From Paracyclopina nana (Eukaryota; Arthropoda; Copepoda; Cyclopoida; Cyclopettidae), in NCBI GenBank assembly GCA_019096065.1, contig JAGUCH010000005.1, forward strand, positions 2,852,001-2,916,000: DNA of 64,000 nt, written 5' to 3'. Made by a program: the position numbers and the translations under genes. Positions within the stretch are counted from its first letter, which is position 1. Every line of letters begins with the position of its first letter. A model generated the notes under the pieces. That model made no database searches and had not been told where the DNA came from. It saw only the letters and a list, made by a program, of their open reading frames with translations. Below are positions 37,101 to 58,880 of this stretch, one piece after another.

Positions 37101-39245
37101 CACAGTACAGATGATTCGGGCCTTAAAAGTAATTTAGAGGCTTGCAGTATAGTTGTATTCTGAAGTAGCATATGCACCGCCTATACGATGAGGACATATG
37201 GATGTGTGCGTGTGCGGTATACTTTATATAACAGCAAAGTGCATCAACCACATCTTCTCATATATTATAGGAGCATGTAAGGATTCACACGGGCGACAAA
37301 CCCTTTGAGTGCCAGTTCTGCAACAAGAGGTTCTCCCACTCTGGATCCTACTCGTCCCATATGACTTCGAAAAAGTGCCAGAGCAAGATGGAAATCAGAG
37401 GCAGCGAAGAGCTCTCCAACTCTTCCTCCGTGACTCCTCCTTTGCCCCAGGCTCCACTTCCACCTTCGGTATTGGCAGCAGCTGCGGCGGCCGCTGTGGC
37501 GACCTCCACGATGACACCACCACCCGCATTTCTCGGCCTCAGGCCCATGAGACCCGACTCGAACGCGTCGAGCGTCTCCTCCTCAGCCTCGACGTCAATG
37601 CAGCATCACCACTCCCTCACAATCACGCCTCTCACCTCGCCCAAAGTGTCCTTGCCGACCGAGCCCGAGCCTCCGAGCAGCCTCTTTTCTGGCACCGACA
37701 ACGCTCAATTTTTGGCTGCCATGGCCGCGGGGGCCATGGCCTTGACGAATCCGCTCCTACTCAATCCAGCTCTCCTATTTTCCACTTCAATGATGCAGAG
37801 CCTGCAAAATGACTCCAATTCGTCTCCCGAGAATCTTCTCAAAAGCATCAAGTCTGTGCTGCCGCAGATGCCATTCATGTGGGGCCCGAGTAACCAGTTT
37901 AAGAAGCCGACCATTGCGGACACTTTCTCGGGAGCTTTCGCTGACGAGGAAGTCTCCAATTTGAGGACCTTGCTCGAATCTGTCAATGCGATGGTCACCA
38001 AAAGCCTGCTCGAGGACAACTTGAAAAAATGGGCCTCCACTTGCGGCCTCTCGCCCGATGACGTCCTGCAGCAGCTAGCTCACGCTCAACCTTTGTCGCC
38101 TGCTCAGTTGATGGTGAAGGCTGACCCGGACGGCAACAACACGACTGACGACGAGGCGGCCTCTGTTGTCAAGAGCTCCAATTCGAGGCCGAGAGCCCTG
38201 ATTTCGGACGACCAAGTGGCCGCCCTCAAGACCTACTATGCCATGAATCCCAAGCCCAGGAGGGAGGAGCTATTGAAGATCTCTGAGGACATAGGTCACA
38301 CCTTCAAGGTGGTGAAGGTCTGGTTCCAGAACTCTCGTGCCCGAGACCGCCGCGAGGCCGTTGCAAACAAACCTTTTATGGCTTTCAACTCGATGCTTCC
38401 GCCCACGCCTCCGGCCAGTTGCTCAACGGAATCGCAGAAACACCCCAGCCCCATTTCCAGCCCCAAGGGCACGACCACCTCTTCCATGGAAGTCGATGAA
38501 GAGGAACACGAGAAAGGCTCCTCCACTCCTCTGGATTTGTCCACCAAGCCCTCAACTCCTTCGGCCTCGCCACCTCCGTTGGTCATCAACTCTGAGGCCG
38601 AAGATGAGGACGAGGACGATGAGGACGAATCCGAGGACGAGGAAACTCCCAAGTTCCACATGACTAGTCGCCCACCCATCGACATTGACCAGTTGGCAAA
38701 GCAGCATTTCGACAACATGATCCGTGCCAAACTAGTCACTCTCGAGCCCACGGCCGAGGCCATGCTTCCCGACGCGCCTGTGGCCCCCATTGCTTCCACG
38801 AGCTCTGATGAACGAGATGAATCCATGGAGGCTACTGCCTCGCCGCCCAAGAAGAAATCTGGCCCAAGCTCCGTTTCTGGAGGAAGTGGCATTACCAGCG
38901 GACCGACAATCTACACTTGTGACCAATGCGACAAGACCTTCACGAAGAAGAGCTCGATTACCCGGCACAAATACGAGCACTCAGGTACCGCAATTACATT
39001 AATTGCACGTGGGATACGTTTTTGACTCATGGAATATTTATCGCTTTGCAGATACTCGTCCCCACAAGTGCACCGACTGCGACAAGGCTTTCAAGCACAA
39101 GCACCACCTGACAGAACATCGTCGACTCCATTCTGGAGAGAAACCGTTCCAGTGCCCCAAATGTCTGAAACGTTTCTCCCATTCCGGATCGTATAGTCAG
39201 CACATCAACCACCGGTTCTCCTACTGCAAACCTTACCGAGATTAA
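8230..39245 (+). CDS. zfh1: Zinc-finger homeodomain repressor Zfh-1/ZEB
   Basis: Six coding exons: 8230-8398, 25432-25752, 36224-36351, 36770-36910, 37271-38984 and 39052-39245. All junctions are GT-AG and in phase, giving 888 aa. Seen in order: [12 protein letters not shown] near residues 46-57, matching the NuRD-binding N-terminus of vertebrate ZEB2; zinc fingers at 208-228, 239-259 and 267-289 (the third CCHC); a homeodomain at 557-616 with WFQN at 604-607; PLDLS at 673-677, the CtBP-binding motif; an acidic run near 700; and fingers at 803-823, 831-851 and 859-883 (the last CCHC). Family knowledge: ZEB proteins bind paired CACCTG/CACCT E-boxes through the two finger clusters and repress transcription via CtBP and NuRD. 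They act in mesoderm, neurons and epithelial-mesenchymal change. The finger counterpart of vertebrate ZF1 is absent from this model, so an exon may be missed or the finger lost. An alternative upstream ATG would give 939 aa. Confidence 0.95.
15863..16582. mobile_element. Tc1/mariner-like MITE, 720 bp
   Basis: The two ends are imperfect inverted repeats of about 100 bp. The left begins CAGACTGTCCCG and the reverse complement of the right begins CAGTCTGTCCCG. Both continue with the same AGATTTCTGTACA, GAAATCAAAAGTTTGTGTT, TAGACACAATGGATA and GGAAAGCTTGAA blocks. Each end is flanked by TA (15861-15862 and 16583-16584), the target duplication of Tc1/mariner-type transposases. The AT-rich interior has no transposase frame, so the copy is non-autonomous. 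Arm divergence of roughly 10-15% suggests an old insertion. It lies in zfh1 intron 1. Confidence 0.85.
17285..17305 (+). promoter_or_regulatory. Candidate paired ZEB/E-box site in zfh1 intron 1
   Basis: CACCTG (17285-17290), CAGGTG (17292-17297) and ACCTG (17301-17305) lie within 21 bp in a near-palindrome. ZEB proteins bind two such half-sites at once, so this may be an autoregulatory element. The inference rests on sequence alone; other bHLH or Snail proteins bind the same hexamer. Confidence 0.3.
22133..22177 (+). repeat. (CAG)15 microsatellite
   Basis: Fifteen uninterrupted CAG units followed by CAA, in zfh1 intron 1. It gives an apparent poly-Ser frame at 22062-22301 that has no other coding support. 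Confidence 0.95.
25432..25752 (+). CDS. zfh1: zfh1 coding exon 2
   Basis: Acceptor after TTTTCCAG at 25431 and donor GTACGA at 25753, entering and leaving in phase 1. It codes residues 57-163, an acidic and Ser/Thr-rich region with a Lys-rich helix-like part ([13 protein letters not shown]). An internal ATG at 25479 could serve as the start of a shorter isoform lacking the NuRD motif. Confidence 0.85.
25753..36223 (+). other. zfh1: zfh1 intron 2 (10.5 kb)
   Basis: No additional exon was recognised. I looked for the C-P-Y-C type finger that precedes the first conserved finger in vertebrate ZEBs and did not see it. Contains scattered CAG/CTG triplets and many chance frames. Confidence 0.7.
36224..36351 (+). 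CDS. zfh1: zfh1 coding exon 3 (NAGNAG acceptor)
   Basis: The acceptor reads TTGCAGCAG. Splicing after the first AG starts the exon at 36224 and makes the split codon Ala; splicing after the second starts it at 36227 and makes it Asp, one residue shorter. Both keep frame. The exon codes a Lys-rich patch ([10 protein letters not shown], a candidate nuclear signal) and an acidic tail. The donor GTAAGT at 36352 is consensus, phase 0. Confidence 0.85.
36770..36910 (+). CDS. zfh1: zfh1 coding exon 4 (zinc finger 1 and most of finger 2)
   Basis: Begins [18 protein letters not shown], a C2H2 finger nearly identical to that of insect Zfh-1, then the first part of the second finger up to KHHLK. Acceptor TTCGTTGCAG, donor GTACGT, both phase 0; 47 codons. 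The phase-0 intron that splits the second finger after HHLK is confirmed by the downstream exon continuing with EHVRIH. Confidence 0.95.
37271..38984 (+). CDS. zfh1: zfh1 coding exon 5 (fingers 2-3, homeodomain, CtBP motif, finger 4)
   Basis: Long exon of 571 codons plus one base. It completes finger 2, then carries the CCHC finger 3, Pro/Ala/Ser-rich linker, homeodomain at 38180-38359, PLDLS at 38528-38542, an acidic Glu/Asp run and finger 4. The donor GTACCG at 38985 is weaker than consensus, but the junction is fixed by the finger linker continuing in exon 6. Confidence 0.95.
39052..39245 (+). CDS. zfh1: zfh1 coding exon 6 (fingers 5-6, C-terminus)
   Basis: After a 67-bp intron the split codon g|at gives Asp in the finger linker, followed by TRPHKC. 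Fingers 5 and 6 end with [14 protein letters not shown], close to the ZEB C-terminal CCHC finger. The protein stops at 39243-39245, only a few residues after the last finger, so the long acidic tail of vertebrate ZEBs is missing. Confidence 0.95.
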
Positions 39246-39987
39246 ATCTAGTCTTCAACAGCTCCAATCGAATAAGAGAGTGTGCCAAACCGTAGATGCC
39301 GCAAAAGCTTAATTACATCCAATTCTAGTCGTGACGATTTTGATTTCCACACCTTTTGAGCTTGTAAAAAACGACAACGAAGATACTCTGTAGTTACATA
39401 GAACTAGTCATTCCTCCACTGCTCTGGTTTCAATTACTCCTCCACTTTTTAAACTTCTTCCACCATTTAAAGAATCCAATCTGAATGTGTACAAAAAGCT
39501 CAGCTTTCTGATTCTCCTTGATGATATTTAAGATTACCACTATATGAAACTAGCAATACTCCTTTGACGCAAAAAAACCATGCTTAACTGTCCAAGAGTA
39601 AATGGCAAACACGCGCACAACAAGTGATTTTTCTGCCATTGCAACTTCTACTGCTGCTGCTAGTGGCATTTTTATTGATTCTTTTTTACTGTGTCTGCTT
39701 TCGCGTATATATTTTGATATGATCTTGATATTATATACACAATCTATACTAAGATGGCCTTCCACACAGCTTTGATCTGCCTATTCAATATTATATATAC
39801 TGCTAACATTAGAAAGTCAGGACAGCTTAAAAAATGCTACATTACCATACTCCTACCATACTACTTATTATTATCATTGTGATGCGGCTAATTTCCTATT
39901 CGCCATTCCAGTCCAGCAAACAACAATGTAGAGATTTATTTGATATTCGATAATGCTACTACTACATAGTACCTCGAAGGAAATAAA
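39246..39987 (+). other. zfh1: Probable zfh1 3' UTR
   Basis: About 740 nt of AT-rich non-coding sequence run from the stop to the first AATAAA. I looked for CAGTATT, the miR-8/miR-200 seed match known to control ZEB/zfh1 in other animals, and did not see one here. Confidence 0.5.
39982..39987 (+). terminator. zfh1: Candidate zfh1 polyadenylation signal
   Basis: First AATAAA downstream of the zfh1 stop. Others follow at about 40181, 40227, 40267 and 40286, so a series of alternative 3' ends is possible. Confidence 0.4.
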
Positions 39988-40299
39988 ATTGAATTTGGCC
40001 CATCTATCCGTGTTACATCAGGAGCGTTTTATTGCTTGCTGAAAGCCCTTCTAGCACATGTGTCCCACAATGGGATCTCTCGGCTGGAAAACCACCTCGT
40101 TTAGATTGAAGAAAGCAGAAAAATCACCTGACGCTTTCCAGGATTTGCGTGTAAAATTCTCCTCACGGTATAGAGAGTTCAATAAAGCTGCATTTATTGA
40201 TTTCGTTTCGTGAATAGTAGCTAAGGAGCAACAAATAAAGTAGGTATGCCATTTGTCGCCCCACTGCAAATAAATCGTTTCCTACAGCAATAAATATAA

Positions 40300-42350
40300 A
40301 GATTGACTCGACTTGCAAATTCAACAAAAAGAGCAGCCTCGCTGGCAAGATGAATGGGCGTCATTTGGAGACAACAAAGCCAAACAATAGACGGATTCGC
40401 AGGAAACTCCTCCTTTTCTTGGACTATCCGACATTTTTCTCGTGGATTAATGATGCTTTCCCATCACACATCGTTGAATATGCTCTAATTTGCATTTTAT
40501 TAAGCCGATAGCCATGCACTGCGCAGCTTCTTCACTAGTTCAGAGCGAGCGGAGCCTTTTTCCTCGAGAACAATAAAAAAATGAGTCAGTCACACAATGG
40601 GGGTTCCTTTGCTCATCAGGTTGGAAGAAGGAAGCATTAGTTAGGAGTTTTTGCCACTCTCCAGCTTTCTTTATGCTTTATACATACCCAGCTATCTTCT
40701 TCTCCGTAGGAGGAGCAAAAAGATCTGAAAGCATCTAAATCAAATGGAATGGTAGCAGTAAGGGGGACAAAAACAATGCTCGAGGTTGGTGGCAACAAAG
40801 ACCTTTGATAAATGGCCAGCATCATTTACTACATATAGCAGTATACTACTATACTGTTGTAGTCTGTAGCTACGTCTTCGACTTCTTCACTCTATTTGAG
40901 GACCTGTTGGTAATCCTGCCAAGTGAGCCGAAAGACGAGGATAAATATACTTTTTTGCTGAACCAAGGGAGGATTGGGATGTAGGTTGTTCCTACCCTGC
41001 ATTCCACAAAGTTGATGTAGAGCTCTTAAGAGAATTAAGTCCGGCTCAAAATAGATTGAATGAAGTGACATCACCTTTTCCTATTCAACAAGTCTTGATC
41101 AGTCGTCCGGATTTGTGAGGATTTCGGCCTATCGTGATTCCCTTTCAGCCTCAACATTACAAATTGCTTCATTGAAAAGAGGCCCTTGAATTCGCCATAC
41201 AGATTGATGGAGTACAAATGGCTCTGATTACATGAAGCAACACTTAAAAGTGCTTGCCTAGTTTTTATGCTCGCGAATAAAGCGATCCTAAAAATTGTCT
41301 GACGTAATAGGATATTTTGCAAATCCAATCGAAGTTTCAATGTAGTTTCAATAGTAAGAGCGGATTTCCAATGCCAATACTTTCTTCTCGAAATTCTCTG
41401 CATGCAAACGCTCAAACTCGTGTAATTTAAACGAAAGCGCCAAATGAATACATCGTGACAGATTATAACATCAGTATTAGCCTTTGCTTGAGCATCAGGC
41501 AAAAAGCGCGGAATACTACTTTTTTGTCGATATCTGCGGTTGCCATCGTACCACGTTAGTATGTTCAACCAAAAGTCTCAAGCAAAAAAGTCAGATCCGG
41601 TCTGATTCTGTTGTGCTCCGGATAGGGGAGTCGTTAATCCAATGGCTGACAATGGACGATGCTGTCATTATGATGAATAAGAAATTCAATGGTGCTTTGT
41701 CATCATGGTACTTTGGGTCTCCCATTATAGAAAGGTTGCGAGTAAACCATAAGTTAGTTCCGGATTTTTGTAATAATTTCACCAAGTACCAAGTTGCGAT
41801 AAATTCTGAACATTCTTTCCTTGAGTTCATTCATGAATGATGAACTGTCCATTCTTGCAATCCTTGGAGTGAAAAGAGAGGTTGATGTTTTTGTTTACTC
41901 ACAATGAACCTGTCAGCAATTGCAGTATTGGACGTTTCATTGAAGTGTGTGGGGGAAAATTTCTTCAAATAAAATGCCAGCTATTTAGCAAATATGCTAG
42001 GAAGGACATAACAAACGAGTTGAAATCTGACTTAAAATTTGAGCTACCTTTTGCAAAACTTGATTTTCAACGAACATACCTTATCCAAAATCCGCTGCCA
42101 ATTTGAAATAGTGAAATTCTTGCTCATTTCATAATAACAAAGTGATGATTATCAGCTTTTAAGTGAGAAAACGTGAACTCGTGATGCTCTACAGTGATAT
42201 TGCTGCAAACTTTTGATAATTATTTGCAATTTCCCGAAGTGCACGACCCTTTTCATCATATTTAATGCAGCATCGTTATTTCGCTAATGACAGCATAATT
42301 CGCTTGTTTTTAAGAAACACACAAATATTATTTGGTTACATTATTATGGT
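40300..42350. other. Intergenic region with coding-like but unassigned frames
   Basis: The convergent gap between zfh1 (+) and the CDR2 homologue (-). Frames at 41484-41840 and 41882-42106 (+) and 41071-41568 (-) are longer than their neighbours but show no recognisable domain, start context or consistent splice sites. They could be a decayed gene or mobile element, or chance. Confidence 0.4.
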
Positions 42351-42353
42351 TTC

Positions 42354-42359
42354 TTTATT
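42354..42359 (-). terminator. Candidate polyadenylation signal of the CDR2 homologue
   Basis: AATAAA on the minus strand, about 190 nt after the stop codon at 42549-42551. It is the first such signal I see downstream. Confidence 0.4.
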
Positions 42360-42548
42360 TCGTTCATGCACAAATATTTTTTTTACGAATCACGATGACA
42401 ACAATCAATAAAATGTATAGAGTTATTTTTTGTATGTTAGAGAGAAAATCAATCTTTTTTGCTTACATTATTATCTTGTGGCGTAGAACCAGTCTACAGT
42501 GGTACTGGTTGGTCCCATCATGGCATAAAAGTTAGTGAAAACATTTAG

Positions 42549-55475
<12,927 letters not shown>

Positions 55476-55521
55476 GACGCCTCATTTCAAGTCCAACAGG
55501 TGTGATTTTGAGCAGGACATG

Positions 55522-55548
55522 TGAGCAAACACATCACTGTATTATATA
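55522..55548 (-). promoter_or_regulatory. Candidate TATA box and initiator of first exon A
   Basis: On the minus strand TATATAAT occupies 55548-55541, followed 26 bp later by the initiator-like CTCACAT with A at 55522. The ATG would be about 47 nt downstream. Confidence 0.4.
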
Positions 55549-55559
55549 CACTTGAGAGC

Positions 55560-58500
55560 ACTTGAGATTACTTGTGGTTTTTCCAAACTTTTTCCCGAAG
55601 ATCTGATCACTGAGCAAATAATTTTTTCAGGCTGTTTTGTTACAGCAGAGAGCAAATTTTGTCATCTTATCTTGTCTAAGCACTTTTCCTACCAATCAGG
55701 CTAGGCCTTGACAAATGTTGTAGTAATTGCGTGCACCCATCGCGCAGCTGAAGGTGCATGGCACAATACCTTTTGTCATGCAGAGTCTGGAGCGGAAAAC
55801 GTTAACTCAAAAGAGAACAGTTGCAACCAGGCTCTCGTTTGGAGATAGCGCTCTATTATGAAATTTGCAATTTCCTTTATTAGTCGTCAGAGGGAGCCAC
55901 TTTTTTAGGAGCATGTCTCATAATTATTTTTCAGCTTAAAAACTGATGACTATGTGCAATTTTTTGGCTCCTTTTCTTTAAGCAGCAGCAAAACATCATC
56001 AATAAATAGCAGAAACTGAATTGCTTGCTTGAGCCTCACTAATGGATGTTGGACGACATCATGAGAGGCTCGCCAAAGCAGAGCAATCTCGCAAGATTGA
56101 TTGTCCCTCTTTTTTTAAAAACACAATCTTCTGTACTGTTCAAGTAACTTTGACCCACTGTAGCTAAGAAACTTTTAACCCCACCAACCATTATCAACTG
56201 TAGTTAAAAGAGTAGACTCTCAAACTCGGATTTCTTGGAGAAGAATGCTTGGCTTTTTCCAATATTGAAACTTTTGAAACTTCTCTCATGCTCTTCAGTA
56301 TAGCCGCCTTCTTAAATCTAAGCTTGGTAAATATGTATAAAGCTCACTGCTATATAACTGCTGTAGGGAATTAAGAATTGGAAGTGTGGTTGGCGCCTTT
56401 GATGTCGACAATTTGATTATACTCATAAGCAAGCATCGGCGATGGATCATGGGTGCTCGAGCTTTCTATGTGAAAGTAGCAATGGAAAGTGAATCTCCTC
56501 CTGTGATCAGCGAAGCCACCTAAAAAATATTAGCACTGCTTTCATACTTTATGTGCTGCCATATAGCAAAAAGCTTTCGGAATCTTTATATGGTGATACT
56601 GCTGAGTTCCATCCAACTGTGACAAGACTCTGTCACAGTAAGAAAAATCTGCCTTCTATGCTATTTGCGCAGACAGCGTGAAATCTTGGCTTTTTCTTGG
56701 GTAATTGTTGAGATAGATATTAATGGTTATGTCATAAGTCTCCTTACAAATAAAGTCTTGAGGCATGATCATCATCATGTATTTCCACGCCAACGACCAC
56801 ACAATTTTTTGTGGCATCTCACACAATGCGAGCTTCCACATTTTTCAGCTAATTCCATTGGCATCTTCCTCAGCTAGATTTTTTACGAACATTGCCACCC
56901 GTCGTTACTTACGCTAAATAAATGAGGAAAACTTGGGCCATGTAATACGGAAAATGCTGTAATAATAGATATAGAGGCTTAGCGCAATCTGCAACTTATG
57001 AAAGAGCCTTAGATCATAATCCAAAGCATAGCTAGAAGATGGAAACGTGTCAAAATGTGTCTCTGCCAATATGCGTATTTGAATTCATGCTTTTAGCCAC
57101 TTTGAGCGGTATCATAGGTATTGTCTATCAACGTAAAGATGCCGTCTTTTTTTACGACTTTCCAGCCATAAATCCAACTAAAGGAGCCCCTTCTCTGGAT
57201 TTGGCTCTAAAATACCTCACAAATACCTCAAAGAAGAAGCAAAACAGGCAGACTCATGAAAGCAAACATGACTTTGCAGGATCTACTTAAAAGTCAAGGC
57301 TTTCTAGTTAATTGACAAGTAAAGAATGTATCAGCTAATCAATGGTGGTGTACGCGAAATCTCACTGTGCAGATGGATCTCCAAATGTGCAACACTCTGG
57401 AAAATGGGAGAGGAAATTGTCTTCTTCGGGAATGAGGACTTTTTACAATCATGTGGAGCTAAAAAGCATTCAGCTCCAAAGAGGATTTCTGGCGAAAATT
57501 CTTATAGCACAAAATTGCCAAAATAAAATGAGCATGGCTTCGCTGCTGATAAAAAATAAATGAGAAGCCAAAAATGTTTTCAGCCATGCAAAAAATGTGT
57601 GTAGCATACTAAGCGCTTACTATCGGCTTGCGCAGGCTCTTTAGGATCACTGAATCCTATTGCTATTTTTGAGCGCCAGCCAGGAGCTTACAGGCAACCC
57701 AATCTTCTTCCTTGGCAAAGCACTGTATATTCAGGCAAATTATGCAAAGCTTGCAAAGTTGACGTAGGAGTAGGCCATTGTAAAAACTGCTCATTACACC
57801 TAACTTATGACAGGGTACAAATCACTGCAGCTCTCAGCCCTCTATTTGCTTTACATAATCACATTAGTTGAGCTAGTAAAAGGGAAAAATTCAGGATTCA
57901 TTATAAGCTCCAGTGGGTTTAATTAGCAAAGTTTGAATAAAAGATGCAGTAGCAGAATTACACGGGTGAGAACACACAACGCGCGCTGAAATTGCAATTG
58001 TGAACTTTCAAGTGGGTAAATGGGTCACAAGTATAATAATTATTCACCTACTTCAAAACTGTTCATGTGTGACTGAACTCTGATTTTACAGAGAAGGAAA
58101 AGTTCAAAGCACTTGAAAAGGCCTTTCCCAGCCTCCTTTCAAAACTTCAAAAGTATCCTTTTAAAATCGTCAAAGAGGCCACTCTCCTTTTTTGCTCATT
58201 ACTTGGGAAAAAATGATTGCACTCACGGCCAACATCGAGCTTTTGATTGACCGCGGATCAATCCTCTGTTCACCAGATGATGACTCTGATGAGGTCATTT
58301 TTCCGAGCATGATTGGATTACTTTATGGTATGTGCGCAAACGAGATACCTAGCGTAAAGGCACGAATTCAAGATTTATATCAAGAAAGCCAGCCTTGGAG
58401 ATTTTTGGAATGCTTAGCCTTCGCTGCTGCACGCGCCCAAGATAATGTTTTTTCGCCACCACAAAAATGTGTCTGGCCAAAGGAACCATAAATTCTTGGG

Positions 58501-58679
58501 AAATAGTGCAGCTTTGTCTGCCAGCAGGGAAAGTAGCTGTAACATATTCAGTGACACATTGGCACGGAGACCTCACTTGACTGTCGTTGGCAGCACGCAT
58601 AAGGCTCTCAAAAGGTTGTTCCATAGTGGACGTAGCATTCTTGAGATGTGCCATAAGACACACGAAAACATATATATAG
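55560..58679. other. Intergenic region with weak coding-like segments
   Basis: Lies between the two minus-strand genes. Plus-strand frames at 57039-57290, 57326-57563, 57636-57871, 58092-58213 and 58192-58491 are unusually dense, but have no family match and no consistent exon chain. The 57636-57871 segment is listed separately. Confidence 0.4.
57636..57871 (+). other. Coding-like segment with a CxxC-x7-HCxxC pattern
   Basis: After an acceptor-like TTGCGCAG an uninterrupted frame of 77 codons ends at TGA. It contains CKACKVDVGVGHCKNC, the spacing of a small zinc-binding knuckle. There is no start codon inside, so it would have to be a terminal exon or a decayed fragment. I do not recognise the family, and the frame may be chance. 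Confidence 0.25.
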
Positions 58680-58685
58680 TTTATT
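58680..58685 (-). terminator. Polyadenylation signal of the unrecognised gene
   Basis: AATAAA on the minus strand, 13 nt after the TAG at 58700-58698. Confidence 0.5.
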
Positions 58686-58697
58686 ATTATATTTCCA

Positions 58698-58880
58698 CTA
58701 CATTATCGAACAGAAAGTCATTCCATTGTTCATGATGTCGTCCATGAGGATGGAGGCCTCAAGTGGGGTCACAGAGTTGATCGAAGAGTCCACCAGAGCC
58801 TCGTCACCAGTGCCCACGTTCATCTTCCGTCGTCTCTCATATTCCTCGAGGTACTTGCCATAATACTCGCAGTAATAGAT
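58698..58880 (-). CDS. Unrecognised gene, last exon
   Basis: Acceptor TTGTCTTTCAG and 60 codons ending in TAG. It starts IYYCEYYGKYLEEYERRRK, a very aromatic and charged helix-like sequence, then an acidic tail (MDDIMNN). Entering in phase 0 is required: the other frames stop early. Confidence 0.75.
   Translation of the reverse strand: MYYCEYYGKYLEEYERRRKMNVGTGDEALVDSSINSVTPLEASILMDDIMNNGMTFCSIM

Noticed and set aside
38296-38892. 198-codon minus-strand frame with a Ser run
   Set aside because: Antisense shadow of the acidic and Ser/Pro-rich part of zfh1 exon 5.
39246-40000. miR-8/miR-200 seed sites in the zfh1 3' UTR
   Set aside because: Expected from other ZEB genes, but no CAGTATT was found by eye.
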